Assembly: GCA_907163375.1 (NCBI GenBank)
Contig: CAJQUW010005592.1
Coordinates: 124,001-188,000, forward strand
Reading direction: 5' to 3'
Origin: Prostheceraeus crozeri
Lineage: Eukaryota; Platyhelminthes; Polycladida; Euryleptidae
DNA length: 64,000 nucleotides
The notes beneath the pieces are model-generated. The model searched no databases, was not told where the DNA came from, and saw only the letters and a list, made by a program, of their open reading frames with translations. Positions 26,001-36,900 of the stretch are shown here, piece by piece. The position numbers and the translations under genes are program-made. Position 1 is the stretch's first letter; the number at the start of each line of letters is the position of its first letter.

Positions 26001-27810
26001 GTAATGCACTTTATTTTGGAGCTTACTTATAGTTTGAAAGTAACCTTTTTTATGCAGCGTTGATTATGGTTATGCAAATTTTCCATGTGTTGATGATCAT
26101 ATGTGAAGTGTACATAGGCCTACACGAACGACCATATTGACAGATAAATACATGGACTGTAAACTCGTGAGATGTTTGGAAACTAAAGATATCTGTGATG
26201 AGTGATAGCTTCTAACTTCTGGTGTATTGTCCGATATCTTCGTTGAGGACAAAGTACACATCCTCCATTTCTATTTCAGATATTGTTCTAAATCGATTTT
26301 AGATCTGCCCAAATGAATTTCAGACATTTCAGAGAATCTCAGAAATCTTCAGAATTTCAGATAATTTCAGGAGATTCTCCAATTGAATTTACTTTTCAAA
26401 GCTGAGTTTCTGACAAATATCTGAATTTCACTTCGAGAAATCGGAAATCCATTAGATGTCTGAGATTCACCTGGAAAGATCTGAAATAGATATGGAAAAG
26501 ATGCAGTTGGTTCCAAAAGTTAGCATGCAGGGATAGAGAAGTTTTCGGTCTTTGAAAATTACATAGCCTTTCAAAAGTTGAAGACTACAATAAGTCTCCA
26601 AAACGATGATTTAACAAGGCAAAAACGTCAATCACCGACAAAAAATTCAAAATTTTCACGAAGAATTTTCCATTTGCATCACTAGCTACATCACAAAGAA
26701 TCAAAATTTCCAAAATTTCCCAACGTTTTCCAATCTTGTTCAAAAATTTTCCGTAAAATTCTCATCACTACATGACACGGACTATCATGATTGGGGATTT
26801 AATCATTGATGAGATTAACAATTCCTACTCTAGCTATTTGTAGGGATGTAAATGCATCAAAAAGTTCCATCAAAGTCGCCGCTGTTTTTATTTAAAAAAG
26901 CAGCAGCGCACTGTGTAGAGCAAGTATATAGTAAGAGAGTAAGGATCATAGAGTAAATCTACTCTATGGTGTCGACTCAAAAAAAGCGTCTGTATACAGT
27001 AAAAATTTTATATGAAAGGATTCTGTTTTTTGTGGAGATTACGTTGACGTGGTCCAAAAAAATATTTTAGCACTTTTGAAGAAAGACAAAATTTGCTAAT
27101 TCATATACTACCGAGCATAGAGTAGATATATTAGGTAGAGTGGTAACTCCGAATTTATTAATATCCCCAATGTGTATACACTTTCGATTTTATTAAATGA
27201 ACTCAAAGGAGATGCAGTCGGACTTGTTTCCAAATGTGAGATAAACACATTTTTATTTATGCAGTTTTGAAGAAATTACAACGGAATTGACTGATCATTA
27301 TAGCATTAAGCAGAAGGAAATGATATTATTTTGCAGCTCTTCTGTGTCATGACAGCCTTGGAGAGGTAACGCTTGTTAAATTGACAATTCGATAGGTTCC
27401 TATTACTTTCATGCTCAAACTCAAGAGTATTTCCTTAAGCGTGATCATATCATAAGCAACCTGCCACTGGCAGAGCAAAGTCACGTTATCAAAGACAATG
27501 ATTTCAATTAACTTTAAAAGATGTAAATTGGTCCACATCACTGTTCAGATTCAATAAATAAAACATGAATTTGTGAATCATAAAATCATGCCGGTGGAAA
27601 TTGACTTAAAAACTTGAAATTTCAGCCAAGAAAGCACGAATTTCATCGCGACTTTTTCATGAAAACTTTCATTATGATACAGATCATGAAACTCCCTTGA
27701 TAATAAGCTTGATTTCATAGACATCTATGCTTGATTTCTTCTTAGCTAGGATGCCTTTCAGCTAATATTCATTTCTTTTGATATCCAACGTGCTCCATGC
27801 TTCTTGTCAT
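23060..27810. repeat. 4.8-kb imperfect palindrome (foldback-like)
   Basis: Successive blocks of the left half recur inverted in the right half: 23265-23880 with about 27130-27800, 24480-24860 with 26270-26690, and 24870-25260 with 25880-26250. The centre is near 25.4-25.8 kb and has further nested inverted copies of ttttagaccaat. Shared words include tggcagaggcaggttgc-type blocks and cataaatgtgcacatctcac. Arms have diverged by point changes and gaps. No ORF of note; the short ORFs at 25406-25883 lie on the palindrome centre and read through inverted sequence. Confidence 0.7.
23085..23250 (+). repeat. gtcgactcaaaa repeat family, copy 1
   Basis: A roughly 165-base unit starting agagtgtcgactcaaaaaag and ending near tacatactgccgag. 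Related copies are at 23885-24040, 26960-27120 (same strand), 48290-48440 (more diverged) and 52141-52302 (opposite strand). The ends often carry catagagta/tactctatg words, which suggests a MITE. Confidence 0.6.
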
Positions 27811-28796
27811 AGACATCGGATTATATTATTAGGACTAGACCGGACAGCGCCTATCTAAAACACTATCAGCTGATGGCCACAAGCGAATGTTGGTATCGAG
27901 TGGCTTTAATTCTCGAAAATTGTTTTACTATGCTATTTGTGTAATCAAATAGCAGAGCAATTTTTAAATTAGCGAAATTTTTATTAAATTTCTTCTTGCT
28001 GTAGAATGCTTTCTTTTGATTATCCAGGATAATATGCCTTGAAATGACTCTAATCTTGAAAAGATAGATCGAAAATGAATTTACATGGCGTGAATAAATT
28101 TGTTCGAGTAGATTTCGCGTAATCTTCGGAGCACAGTTTCTATGCCACTAAGTGGTGGCCACTTGCCAGAGGTACCATTTAAATATTTTTGTAATAAGCA
28201 CAATCACAAGTGTTTTGATTAGTGAGTCGTTAGCTATTAATCCAGAATTCATACAATTCACGTCCGAATAATGCAGATGGCCATTTTGAAGTGTTCTCTA
28301 TGAGTCACGCATGCTCCATGGAGTGAATAAAATTGAATTGATTGATTGATGCGTAATCCATACATTCCAACGACCTATCCTTGCGAGTAATGTGAACGAT
28401 GCAGGACCTCAATTTATGTACGTGTGTAGTGCAGTCTCTTGTTATGCTTTGTGTTGAAAAATATGAAATTTGTTGATAGGCAGGCGATAATCCTACCTTG
28501 TATTTTGGCAGAAATTGTTATCTGGCTGTGGACACAGTTTAAAATAAAAAAACAAATTTACTCAAGAAGATTAGTTGTACTCTCCAAATCCAGCTGGATT
28601 ATAAAATTCCAAATCCGGTCCACCCCTATTATGCATGCATTAACCACTATAGCACCATTTCTGAACATGTATATGTTTGTTTTCGGTTTGTTTTCCAATT
28701 CTCGCGCTGCACAATAGGGAAAACTTGTCAGTGTATGAATTTCTACTGTTATTGGCTATCTTCTGAAAATTCCCTGTCACAAATGTGGCAGTTTAT
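27811..28796. other. sequence between the palindrome and the Polinton
   Basis: Non-coding. At 28322-28350 gaataaaattgaattgattg ends in a short (ATTG)n run, which resembles the 3' tail of a LINE or SINE; the body of such an element was not identified. Confidence 0.4.
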
Positions 28797-29527
28797 AGTA
28801 GTATATAGTGTGACATCCGGCCCGACGCTTCGCTTGCGCCGGATGTCACACTTTTGCGGGGGTTTTTTCAAAAATTTTCAAAAAATCAAAATTTCAAAAA
28901 TTTAGGTAGACTTCAAATTTCACGTGGGCGAAGGCCGAAGGGCGAAAATTTAGGTAGTGACAAATTTTCAAAAAAAGCAAAATTTCAAAAATTTAGGCGG
29001 TCTCAAAATATCACGTAATCGAAAATTTAAGTTGTCACAAAATATCACGTAATCGAAAATTTAGGCGGTCTCAAAATATCACGTAATCTAAAAAATATCA
29101 CGTGGTCGAAAAATATCACGTAGCCGAAGGTCGAAAATGTAGGCAGATGAAAATTTAGGTAGCCCAAAAAATATCACGTAGACTTAATATACCAGAAGAT
29201 TGTATTCAAAATATTTCTTTAAAAAATGGAAACCTCAACGCGGACGAAAATGGAAGAAACCTCAACGGGGACGAAAATGGAAGAAACCTCAGAAATGGAA
29301 GGAACTTCGACGCCAACGGCGACGACGGGGACGAAAATGGAAGGAATAAAAGTGGAAGAAACCGCAAGAATATATCCTTCGTTATCATATGAAATGAATA
29401 AAGAAAAACATAAAGATAGAGTTAGGTATATGAAAGATAAGGAATCTCAATTATTATTAAGATTAGAGCATTATAAAAAATTAAGAAAGAGATGGTCTAA
29501 TGTTAAGAATGTAACACAAGGAATTGG
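28797..29527 (+). repeat. left terminal inverted repeat of the Polinton
   Basis: Matches 46819-47549 inverted at about 99%. Near the tip lies a 15-bp hairpin (28807-28821 with 28838-28852) around a cgacgcttcgcttg loop. At 29003-29181 the word ATATCACGTA or a close variant occurs about six times. The repeat also includes the first 100 codons of an ORF starting at 29226. Confidence 0.9.
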
Positions 29528-29570
29528 CATATTCTTAACAATAAGTTTAGGTGCTTTAACAATGTTCGGT
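29226..29570 (+). pseudogene. Polinton TIR-overlapping protein, N-terminal part (fossil)
   Basis: The frame begins within the terminal repeat with Thr/Glu/Lys-rich repeats (KMEETS-type), then a basic helix and a hydrophobic segment (GIFLTISLG). A LINE insertion follows immediately. Function unknown; similar membrane/coiled-coil proteins of unknown role occur in other Polintons. Confidence 0.6.
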
Positions 29571-30367
29571 CCAACCTGGACTACTGCTCACAAGTATGGT
29601 CTCCAAATGCAAAATGTGCTGTGAATAAGATTGAGCGTATTCAAAAAGCTTTCGTCAAGTTCCTATGTTTTCACACTCGCATCATGTACAAAAGTGATAT
29701 AACTACGCTGTATTATGCCATCATTTCCGCTTAACTACGCTCGCGGAGCGCAGGGAGATTTCAGACATTTTGCTATTTCACAAGATTGTCAATAGTACAA
29801 TCAGTTGCAATTATTTGACATCAGCAGTTTGTCTTAAAGTGCCTGGTCGTATTACCAGGAATACTGGTATTTTTACTTCAAAAAGAAAAAGTCGCTTACT
29901 CTTACGCAAACATGCTTTCTTCCCGAGGACATTTTTGAGTGTAAACAAATTCAAAGAATTGACGTTTTCAGTGCATCTCTTTCTACAGTAAAAAGGTTTC
30001 TGATAAAACATTTCACATAATTTTCTCGGTTCATTTTATAAAGTATCTTTTTTCTTATTGTCATGTATTTTAGGTAGTACATTTACAGTATATCTGGTTT
30101 TTAATGTCTCACCTTTATTCTGGTAATCTGTTGTATTTCATTAGTATTTGAAAAATGCTATGTATTTTACTACTATGTCTTTTATCAAGTATATTTGTTC
30201 ATACTGTTAATATGTTCAGGTACGTGTATATTTTCAGTATCTGGTTTTCTATTGTCTCATTTTGATTCTGGTAATGTTGTAATCTGTATATCATTCGCAT
30301 CTGATGACTGTAATTGGCATCCAGCTGTTGTCATCATTTTGAATAAATACAAATACAAATACAAATA
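29571..30367 (+). mobile_element. 5'-truncated LINE (Jockey/CR1-like) inside the Polinton
   Basis: Just inside the left junction the frame reads VWSPNAKCAVNKIERIQKAF, typical of the C-terminal part of non-LTR reverse transcriptase ORFs, followed in another frame by FHKIVNSTISCNYL and further downstream peptides. The 3' end carries an (ATACAA)n tail at about 30341-30367. A target duplication is not clear. One or more frame changes interrupt it (for example around 29735). Confidence 0.7.
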
Positions 30368-30796
30368 CAAATTGTTATATCTTCAGGTGTTTTAGTAATT
30401 CCAGTAGTTGCTACAGCTTTAACAGGTACGGGTGTTTTTGCAACTTCACTTGTTACAATGTTAGATAAATCTTTAATAACTAAGAAACGAAAATCATTAA
30501 AAACTAAGCATTTACATATTAAAGAAGTCTATGACAAATTGCATTACTACTTTCAAAGAGTATGTGATGATAATGTTATTACGTTAGATGAGATTGAAAA
30601 ATTTGATCAAATAGCTAATGAAGTAAATCAAATATCATTTCAATTACAGTCAGAAAAAGTTGATGATAAGAATAAACAGGATGGTAAAACTTTTAGTGAT
30701 GGTGAAATTTCTAATGAAGAAAATGATAAAGTTTTTTTAGAAGAGCTAAAAACTTTAAGCGCAAATTTAAGCAAAACTTTATTAAACAAAACTTAA
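30368..30796 (+). pseudogene. Polinton membrane/coiled-coil protein, C-terminal part (fossil)
   Basis: Upstream of the Met at 30458 the same frame encodes a hydrophobic segment (VLVIPVVATALTGTGVF), then a lysine-rich helix and an acidic coiled coil. By position it belongs with the TIR-overlapping protein on the other side of the LINE. Function unknown. Confidence 0.55.
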
Positions 30797-30917
30797 AACG
30801 AGAAAACTTTAAACGAAAAGATGTCAGACAACAAAGCAATAAAAAAATAATTTCTTCAGTAAAATGTTTTTGTTGTATTCCAATGTTACCACAAAATTCA
30901 AATATTATATTTTAAAA

Positions 30918-31736
30918 ATGGATAAAATTAAAGCTGATAATCAAAAAAGAATTAAACAATTAGAAAAGTTAATAAAAGAAAGAAATATTATGAAAGAAAA
31001 TCATCTTCAACATAGAATGATAAAAGCTGGTATTCAATATGATATGTTTGAAAAAATGCAGCAAACCGAGCAAGTAAAAACTGATTTTGAAAAAACTATG
31101 GAACCATTTAAAAAGCTTGAAAAAGAAAGTACAAATAATGATAAACAAATTAATATAACAGATCCAGAACACAAAACTATATTAGATGACTATGGATTAC
31201 TAGAATCAATCATTAATAAGAAATTACCAAAATCTATGCAATTTGAACATTCTATTTCATTTATAGATGGAAAAACAATACCTAGATTTTATCTCGGACA
31301 AAAAGAAATATTTCCACAACCTTTTCGAGGTTTAATTTTTTCACCAGATAAATATTCTTTTAATTTAGATAGAAATTTTGTTGATATTTTAAGAGGAGCA
31401 GATTTAAATAATTATGCTGTAGAAGATCTCATAAAATATAAAGCTATGTTAGATAGAGTTAAAGCAGGAAAAACTCTTAAACGTTATAGAGAATTAGAAA
31501 ATTTATTATCAACGGGAGTTAAGGTAGGAAAAGGTTTTAAAACAGAAACAACTTCATTTTTACCAGATGATCCACAAGAATTACTAAATAGATTAAATAT
31601 TTTAATATCTGCAATAAAAGAAGGACATAATTCTAGTTTCAATGAAATTCATGCTATATTGAAAAGACTTTTAGAAAAGAAGATTCTAAATGAAGAGGAT
31701 TATAAAAGTATAGCTGAAATATGTTGTTGTTTTTAA
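30918..31736 (+). CDS. Polinton ORF of unknown function, coiled-coil N-terminus
   Basis: The open frame extends from 30864, but MDKIKADNQKRIKQLEKLIK at 30918 is the likelier start. About 100 residues of coiled coil precede a globular region with PRFYLGQKEIFPQPFRGLIF. A protein in this position, before the penton-like gene, is common in Polintons; I cannot name it. Confidence 0.55.
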   Translation: MDKIKADNQKRIKQLEKLIKERNIMKENHLQHRMIKAGIQYDMFEKMQQTEQVKTDFEKTMEPFKKLEKESTNNDKQINITDPEHKTILDDYGLLESIINKKLPKSMQFEHSISFIDGKTIPRFYLGQKEIFPQPFRGLIFSPDKYSFNLDRNFVDILRGADLNNYAVEDLIKYKAMLDRVKAGKTLKRYRELENLLSTGVKVGKGFKTETTSFLPDDPQELLNRLNILISAIKEGHNSSFNEIHAILKRLLEKKILNEEDYKSIAEICCCF

Positions 31737-31777
31737 TTTTTTTATAAAAGATATTTATTCAAAATTATAACTAAAAA

Positions 31778-32566
31778 ATGTGTTCAGCAGATTTAGACAA
31801 AATTAATTATCATTTAGAAAATCTAACAGAGATTTTGGGTTCATCAAAATTTAGTACGACGTTAAAAATTATAACAACTACTTCATCACACACTTGTAAT
31901 TTAGAACCCATTCTACATTTGGAACAAAATAAAAATTATCAAATTGCATTGACTAGTTTATCCACATTTAACACTATTCAAAACGTTATCAAAGATGTGA
32001 GTGATCAATTTAGATATTCTACTGATAAAGGCAAAACGTGGAAACTACTAACTTTTCTTCCTGGTTCTTACGAAGTTGAATCAATCTCAAATGAAATTAA
32101 GAGACATTTAGGTATACCATTTAAAGATAAGAAACAATTACATTTTGCAGTTGAACCGGCAGTTAATAAATTTTCTCTTACTTTAGACGAAGATCATCAA
32201 GTTGATTTTAATCATGATAGATCATTGTCAAAGCTATTAGGATTTAATAAACAAACCTATAGTCAAGGTTATCATTTAGGTGAGAAGATTCCAAAAATAA
32301 CTGAAATAAATTCAATTGTTGTATATTGTGACATTATTGAAGGAGGATATATAAATGGTAAATTGTCAAATTTAATATTCAGTTTTCCAGCTTTTACTGT
32401 ACCCATTGGTTATAGATTAAATGTATTTCCACAAACATTAATATATTTTCCTATTACAAGAAAAACTATTAACAACATTAGCATTAGAATCACTGATGAG
32501 AAAGGACAAGAAATAAATTTTGGAGGTGAAGAGATTATGATAGATCTTTTGGTTCGGGAGGTATAA
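31778..32566 (+). CDS. Polinton penton-like minor capsid protein
   Basis: 262 residues, beta-rich, with features seen in Polinton minor capsid proteins: an N-terminal NYQIALTSLSTFNT-like strand region, a central LLGFNKQTYSQG motif, and a C-terminal block with FPQTLIYFPITR and ITDEKG. In the family it forms the vertex (penton) of the capsid and has a single jelly-roll fold. The position upstream of the ATPase agrees. This part looks whole. Confidence 0.65.
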   Translation: MCSADLDKINYHLENLTEILGSSKFSTTLKIITTTSSHTCNLEPILHLEQNKNYQIALTSLSTFNTIQNVIKDVSDQFRYSTDKGKTWKLLTFLPGSYEVESISNEIKRHLGIPFKDKKQLHFAVEPAVNKFSLTLDEDHQVDFNHDRSLSKLLGFNKQTYSQGYHLGEKIPKITEINSIVVYCDIIEGGYINGKLSNLIFSFPAFTVPIGYRLNVFPQTLIYFPITRKTINNISIRITDEKGQEINFGGEEIMIDLLVREV

Positions 32567-32712
32567 ACTCCCACGCGAAGCTAGAGAAGTTTAATTTTCT
32601 TCTTCTTCTTTTAAAATAAAAATAAAATTTTTTTATTAAAAATGAGTGAACTACACCCATTAAATAAAAAAAACTTAAATTTAATCATCATCCAAATTTA
32701 TCTAATAAAGTT

Positions 32713-33408
32713 TTGTCAGTTATTTGTGGAAGATCGGGTTGTGGAAAAACGTATCTATTATTTAAAATTTTAACGACTCCAAATTTTTTGGATTATAACA
32801 ATCTTATAATTTATACAACAACAGCAGAACAACCCGTCTATCAATTTTTGAAATATGGATTTGAAAATAATCTTAAAAAAACAGCAATTGCTTCATTATT
32901 CAAAGAATATGAAAATTCTGAATATGAAGAAGAAATAAGTTCGTGGTGTGAAGAAGCAGCAAAAAATAATCAGTTAGTGGAATCCAATAAAAATAAGCAT
33001 ATAAAGATACAATTGATAGATGATAGTGGTAATATGCAAGATCCTAGTTAACTAGATAAAACAATGAAACATTGTGTAATTTTTGATGATTGTGTTAATG
33101 ATAGAAATCAGTCAGTTCAGAGAAATTATTTCACAAGAGGTAGACATAATAACTGCAGTGTTTTTTATTTAACACGAAGTATGTATTCATTAGACGGAAG
33201 TGTTATTAGAAAGAATGCAAATATATTTATACTATTTGAAATAAATGCAAGAAACTTAAGTGATTTGTTAAGAGATTTATGTGTAAGAAATAAAGATGAA
33301 TTTAAACAATCGTGTAACAATGCTTGGTCAAAAGATTATGGATTTATCACAATTAATATTGATAAAAAAATTCATGATAGAGTTATCGAACAATTGTTCT
33401 CTGACTAG
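32713..33408 (+). pseudogene. Polinton FtsK/HerA-type packaging ATPase (fossil)
   Basis: A Walker A GRSGCGKT near the N-terminus and a Walker B-like HCVIFDDC later, followed by the RGRHNNCSVFYLTRSMY sensor-like region, match the A32/FtsK-like genome-packaging ATPase of Polintons. The copy is broken, with about one break. Confidence 0.78.
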
Positions 33409-33560
33409 GCTTCGCCTCGAGGGGCTTTGCCCCGACTGAAATTCTGAATCGAACAATTGTTCTCTGACTAAGCTTCGCCCCGACTGAAAGTCGATAGAAA
33501 ATATTTTCGCGGAGTGATCGAACGGAGTGATCGAATAATTTTTTCTTATAAATTTTTTGT
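33409..33560. repeat. short hairpin repeats in a Polinton gene gap
   Basis: Two partial copies of ttgttctctgacta followed by AGCTTCGCC-type words, with small hairpins such as GGGGCTTTGCCCC. Similar GC-rich mini-hairpins occur at 36006-36066, 43150-43280 and 43700-43800. Confidence 0.6.
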
Positions 33561-33581
33561 TAATAAAAATAAAAAAAAAAT

Positions 33582-33887
33582 ATGTTGAATGCTTACAAGA
33601 TAGAACATGTACCAGTTTTAAAAGATTATCGACATCCTACAAATCATGTAAATTCGAAGAAAGAAGTTAGATTTTATTATCATCATAAGTACGTAGCGCT
33701 CGTTACAGATTATAAAACAAAACATGGTATTAAACCGTGTGTTAAAACAAAAGACTTTCCACTTTGTTTAAGAAGTTTCCGAGTATTTTTGGCATACAAT
33801 AATTTATGGTGGTTGCTTAAGAAAGAAAATTTAACAACACATGAATTAGTAACATTGCATCAATTATATATTCCTGTGTATATGTAA
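33582..33887 (+). CDS. small Polinton ORF of unknown function
   Basis: 101 residues, basic and aromatic (FYYHHKYVALVTDYKTKHG, NNLWWLLKKENL). It lies between the ATPase and the polymerase. No function can be assigned. Confidence 0.45.
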   Translation: MLNAYKIEHVPVLKDYRHPTNHVNSKKEVRFYYHHKYVALVTDYKTKHGIKPCVKTKDFPLCLRSFRVFLAYNNLWWLLKKENLTTHELVTLHQLYIPVYM

Positions 33888-33912
33888 AAATACATTTTTT
33901 CTTTTAAAAAAT

Positions 33913-36900
33913 ATGAATCGTGAAATGTCTCTCAGACAAACGTCTAGGATTGATGAATTAATCAAGAAACCAATTGCTGAGTTTGAGGCACAAATTAAAC
34001 GTAGTAAACGTATTAAAAAACAGAAACGTACTAGGCGTAGTATTAGACGTAATATTAAAAAACAGAACCGTAGAACAAAAGAAATATTAGAAATTCCTGT
34101 TACTGATATCTTTTTTGATGATAGCATTAAGGATGAACTTGGTGATGATTTATGTAATTTATTTAATCCAAATGAAATTAAATATGAAAATGTATCTTTT
34201 ATTAATGTAGTAAATGATATGCGGAAACTTTTAGCAAATGGTAAAATTATTTATTTACTTGGAAAAGTTGTTAAAGATCAGGAAAATATAATTCAAAATT
34301 TTTTCGTAACCTTCTATAATAAAAGTTCATTTGAAACATGGTTTTCTAATCTGGAAGAGAAATCCGATGCTAACGAATGGATTTTTACAGGTAATATTAA
34401 ATATGAAGATTTTGGAATGAAGCTAGTACAAAGATCACATAGAGGTGCAGGTATTAATATGAAATATAGAATCAAAGAATATCTCGGTGAATATTGTTAT
34501 ATTCCTTCTGAAGATTTTTGTTTTATTAAATGTTATAATATTTTACGAGGTTTTAATGAAGAACAAGGAGAAATGATGAAAGAAATGTTTAATAATTTTT
34601 TATATAAAGAGAAAGCCACATCTAGAACAGGAGTAATGTCAAACTGCAAATTTTCTCAATTCAATAAATATTTTGGAGAATGTGTTCAATATTATTGTCC
34701 TGCCAATCGTCATTTAAATCCTAGAGGAATTGAAACGCTTCATAATTATGTTTATTACAATTATTTTCACGAAGGTTCAACAATTGGTCACTATTGTTTA
34801 ATTAATAAATCTCATAAATTAAAAGCTATTGGAAAAATTGAAAATAATTTCAAACCCATATATAAAACAGTTACTGATGAAAATCTAACAACGCGTCCAT
34901 ATAAAATCATAACGAAGAAAAAAATTGACTATAGTTCAACATATATTTGGGATCTCGAAACTTTTCTTGATCCTAACTGTTCAACAGCTCATCCTATACC
35001 TTATGCTGTAGGAGCTATTAATTTTAATAAATTTATATGTTGCTTACCGAAACAAAGATTGAAAGAATTAGAAACACGTTTGTTAAGTGATATGATTAAA
35101 ATTTAACGAACAAAAGATGAAGATGAAATTAAAAAACTTAAAAAACAAATTAATGAGTATAATAATTTAACTGAATTAGAATTTAATAAACTTCAAAATT
35201 CTGTGAAAATATTTACGAGAACTGAGGATGAGGAATGTCCAATCGGGGGAAACCCAGAGGACGCATGTCCGATTCATCAATTTTTCAAAACTCTTGGAAA
35301 ATTTAATTATTCGAAAGTAACTTTAATAGCTCACAATTATCAGGTTTTGATTCTTATTTTCCGATAAAAGCTAATTTTAAATTATCTAAACCGCCTCTGA
35401 AAACTTCAAGAGGAATATTGACTGCTTCATTACAAAATCCTTATACAACTGAATGTGTTAGTAGATATATTCAAAAATCTTTTAGATTTAAAAATAATAA
35501 TAAAAAAAATAATAATAATAATACGAAAAAATTCACCTCCAGGTAAATTAGCACTTCAAACTATTATAATGAAATGTAGTTATCAACATGTAAAAACAAG
35601 TCCTTCTAAATGGTGTGAGAATTTTAAAATTCCTACGAATGTGTGTAAATTAAATTATGAAATTGGAGACATAACACATGAAAATTATAAAGAAAAAGAA
35701 AATGAATGGAGACCATATTTAGTTAACGATATTCTTTCTTTAGCTCTTTGTATCTACAAATATGATAATGTTATGCGAGATTTAGTTGGTGAAGATATAA
35801 CTACTAATTTAACATCCTCTGCTTTAACATTTAACGGTTGGATGAAAAGCGTACAAAATGACAATATAAATATTCATTCTCATATAGATTTATGGGCTAG
35901 AAATTATATTAGAAAATCTGTTAAAGGTGGAAGAGTTTCAGCAAATATATCAAAATACATATCGCCATTTTGTAGCATCTTGTTACCAATATTAAAACAG
36001 TATTTACCTGGTCGCTACGCTGGGGGGGCTTTGTCCCCTGGTCGCTACGCTGGGGGACTTTGGCCCTTGGAAGTAATTTAATAGATTTAATGAAACATTA
36101 TCGAGATTTAGGAGATAAAACTGAAATTTGTAAGAAAATTTCAAATCAACTACTTGAACAAAAAAATGAATTTCTAATGGCTTTTGATGCAACATCTTTA
36201 TATCCATCAGCTATGTATGATGAAAATTCAGAATACCCTAAAGCTGAATCGGCTAGAAAATTTCGTCAAGAAGAAGAACGAGAAATAGTATATAAATTTA
36301 ATACTCAAACATTTAGACCTAAAACTGGAATATTCTCTGTTGTGTTTCAATATCCCAATGATATGTTTTTTCAACCAGTTCCTATAAAAGATAAAGTTAA
36401 AAATCAAAATAATAATTCTCATGTAAAAGTAATCAGGTTTAGAAATGGTATACGTTATGATGTATTAACTTCTGTAGACATACAAGAAATTGTTAGATGT
36501 GGGGGAAAAATCTTACATATTACTGATGGTATAATTTATGAAAAAAATTATCAAGTTTCACCATTTCGAAATTATATTGAAAAACTTTTTAATTTGAGAA
36601 AAAGATGTAAAACAGAAGGAAATACTGTAGGCGATGAGTTAATTAAATTATTGATGAATTCACTATATGGAAAAACCGTACAAAAAGATTTAACGACTAA
36701 ATATCATTTACGGAATGAGAATACATTGAGAAAAAATTTCACTCAAGAAGTAAAAGATTATGAAAAATTAAATGATGAACAATATTTAGCGAAAGTAGAA
36801 AGGGAAGATGATGAATTTCTTAAAACTAATATTGTAAAAGATGGGAAGACGTCATTCATGCCATCACACTTAGGTTCTTTTATTCTTTCTCACTCTAGAA

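Noticed and set aside
29003-29181. CRISPR-like array in the Polinton terminal repeat
   Set aside because: The repeated word is short, spacing is irregular and the spacers are variants of one another; eukaryotic context.
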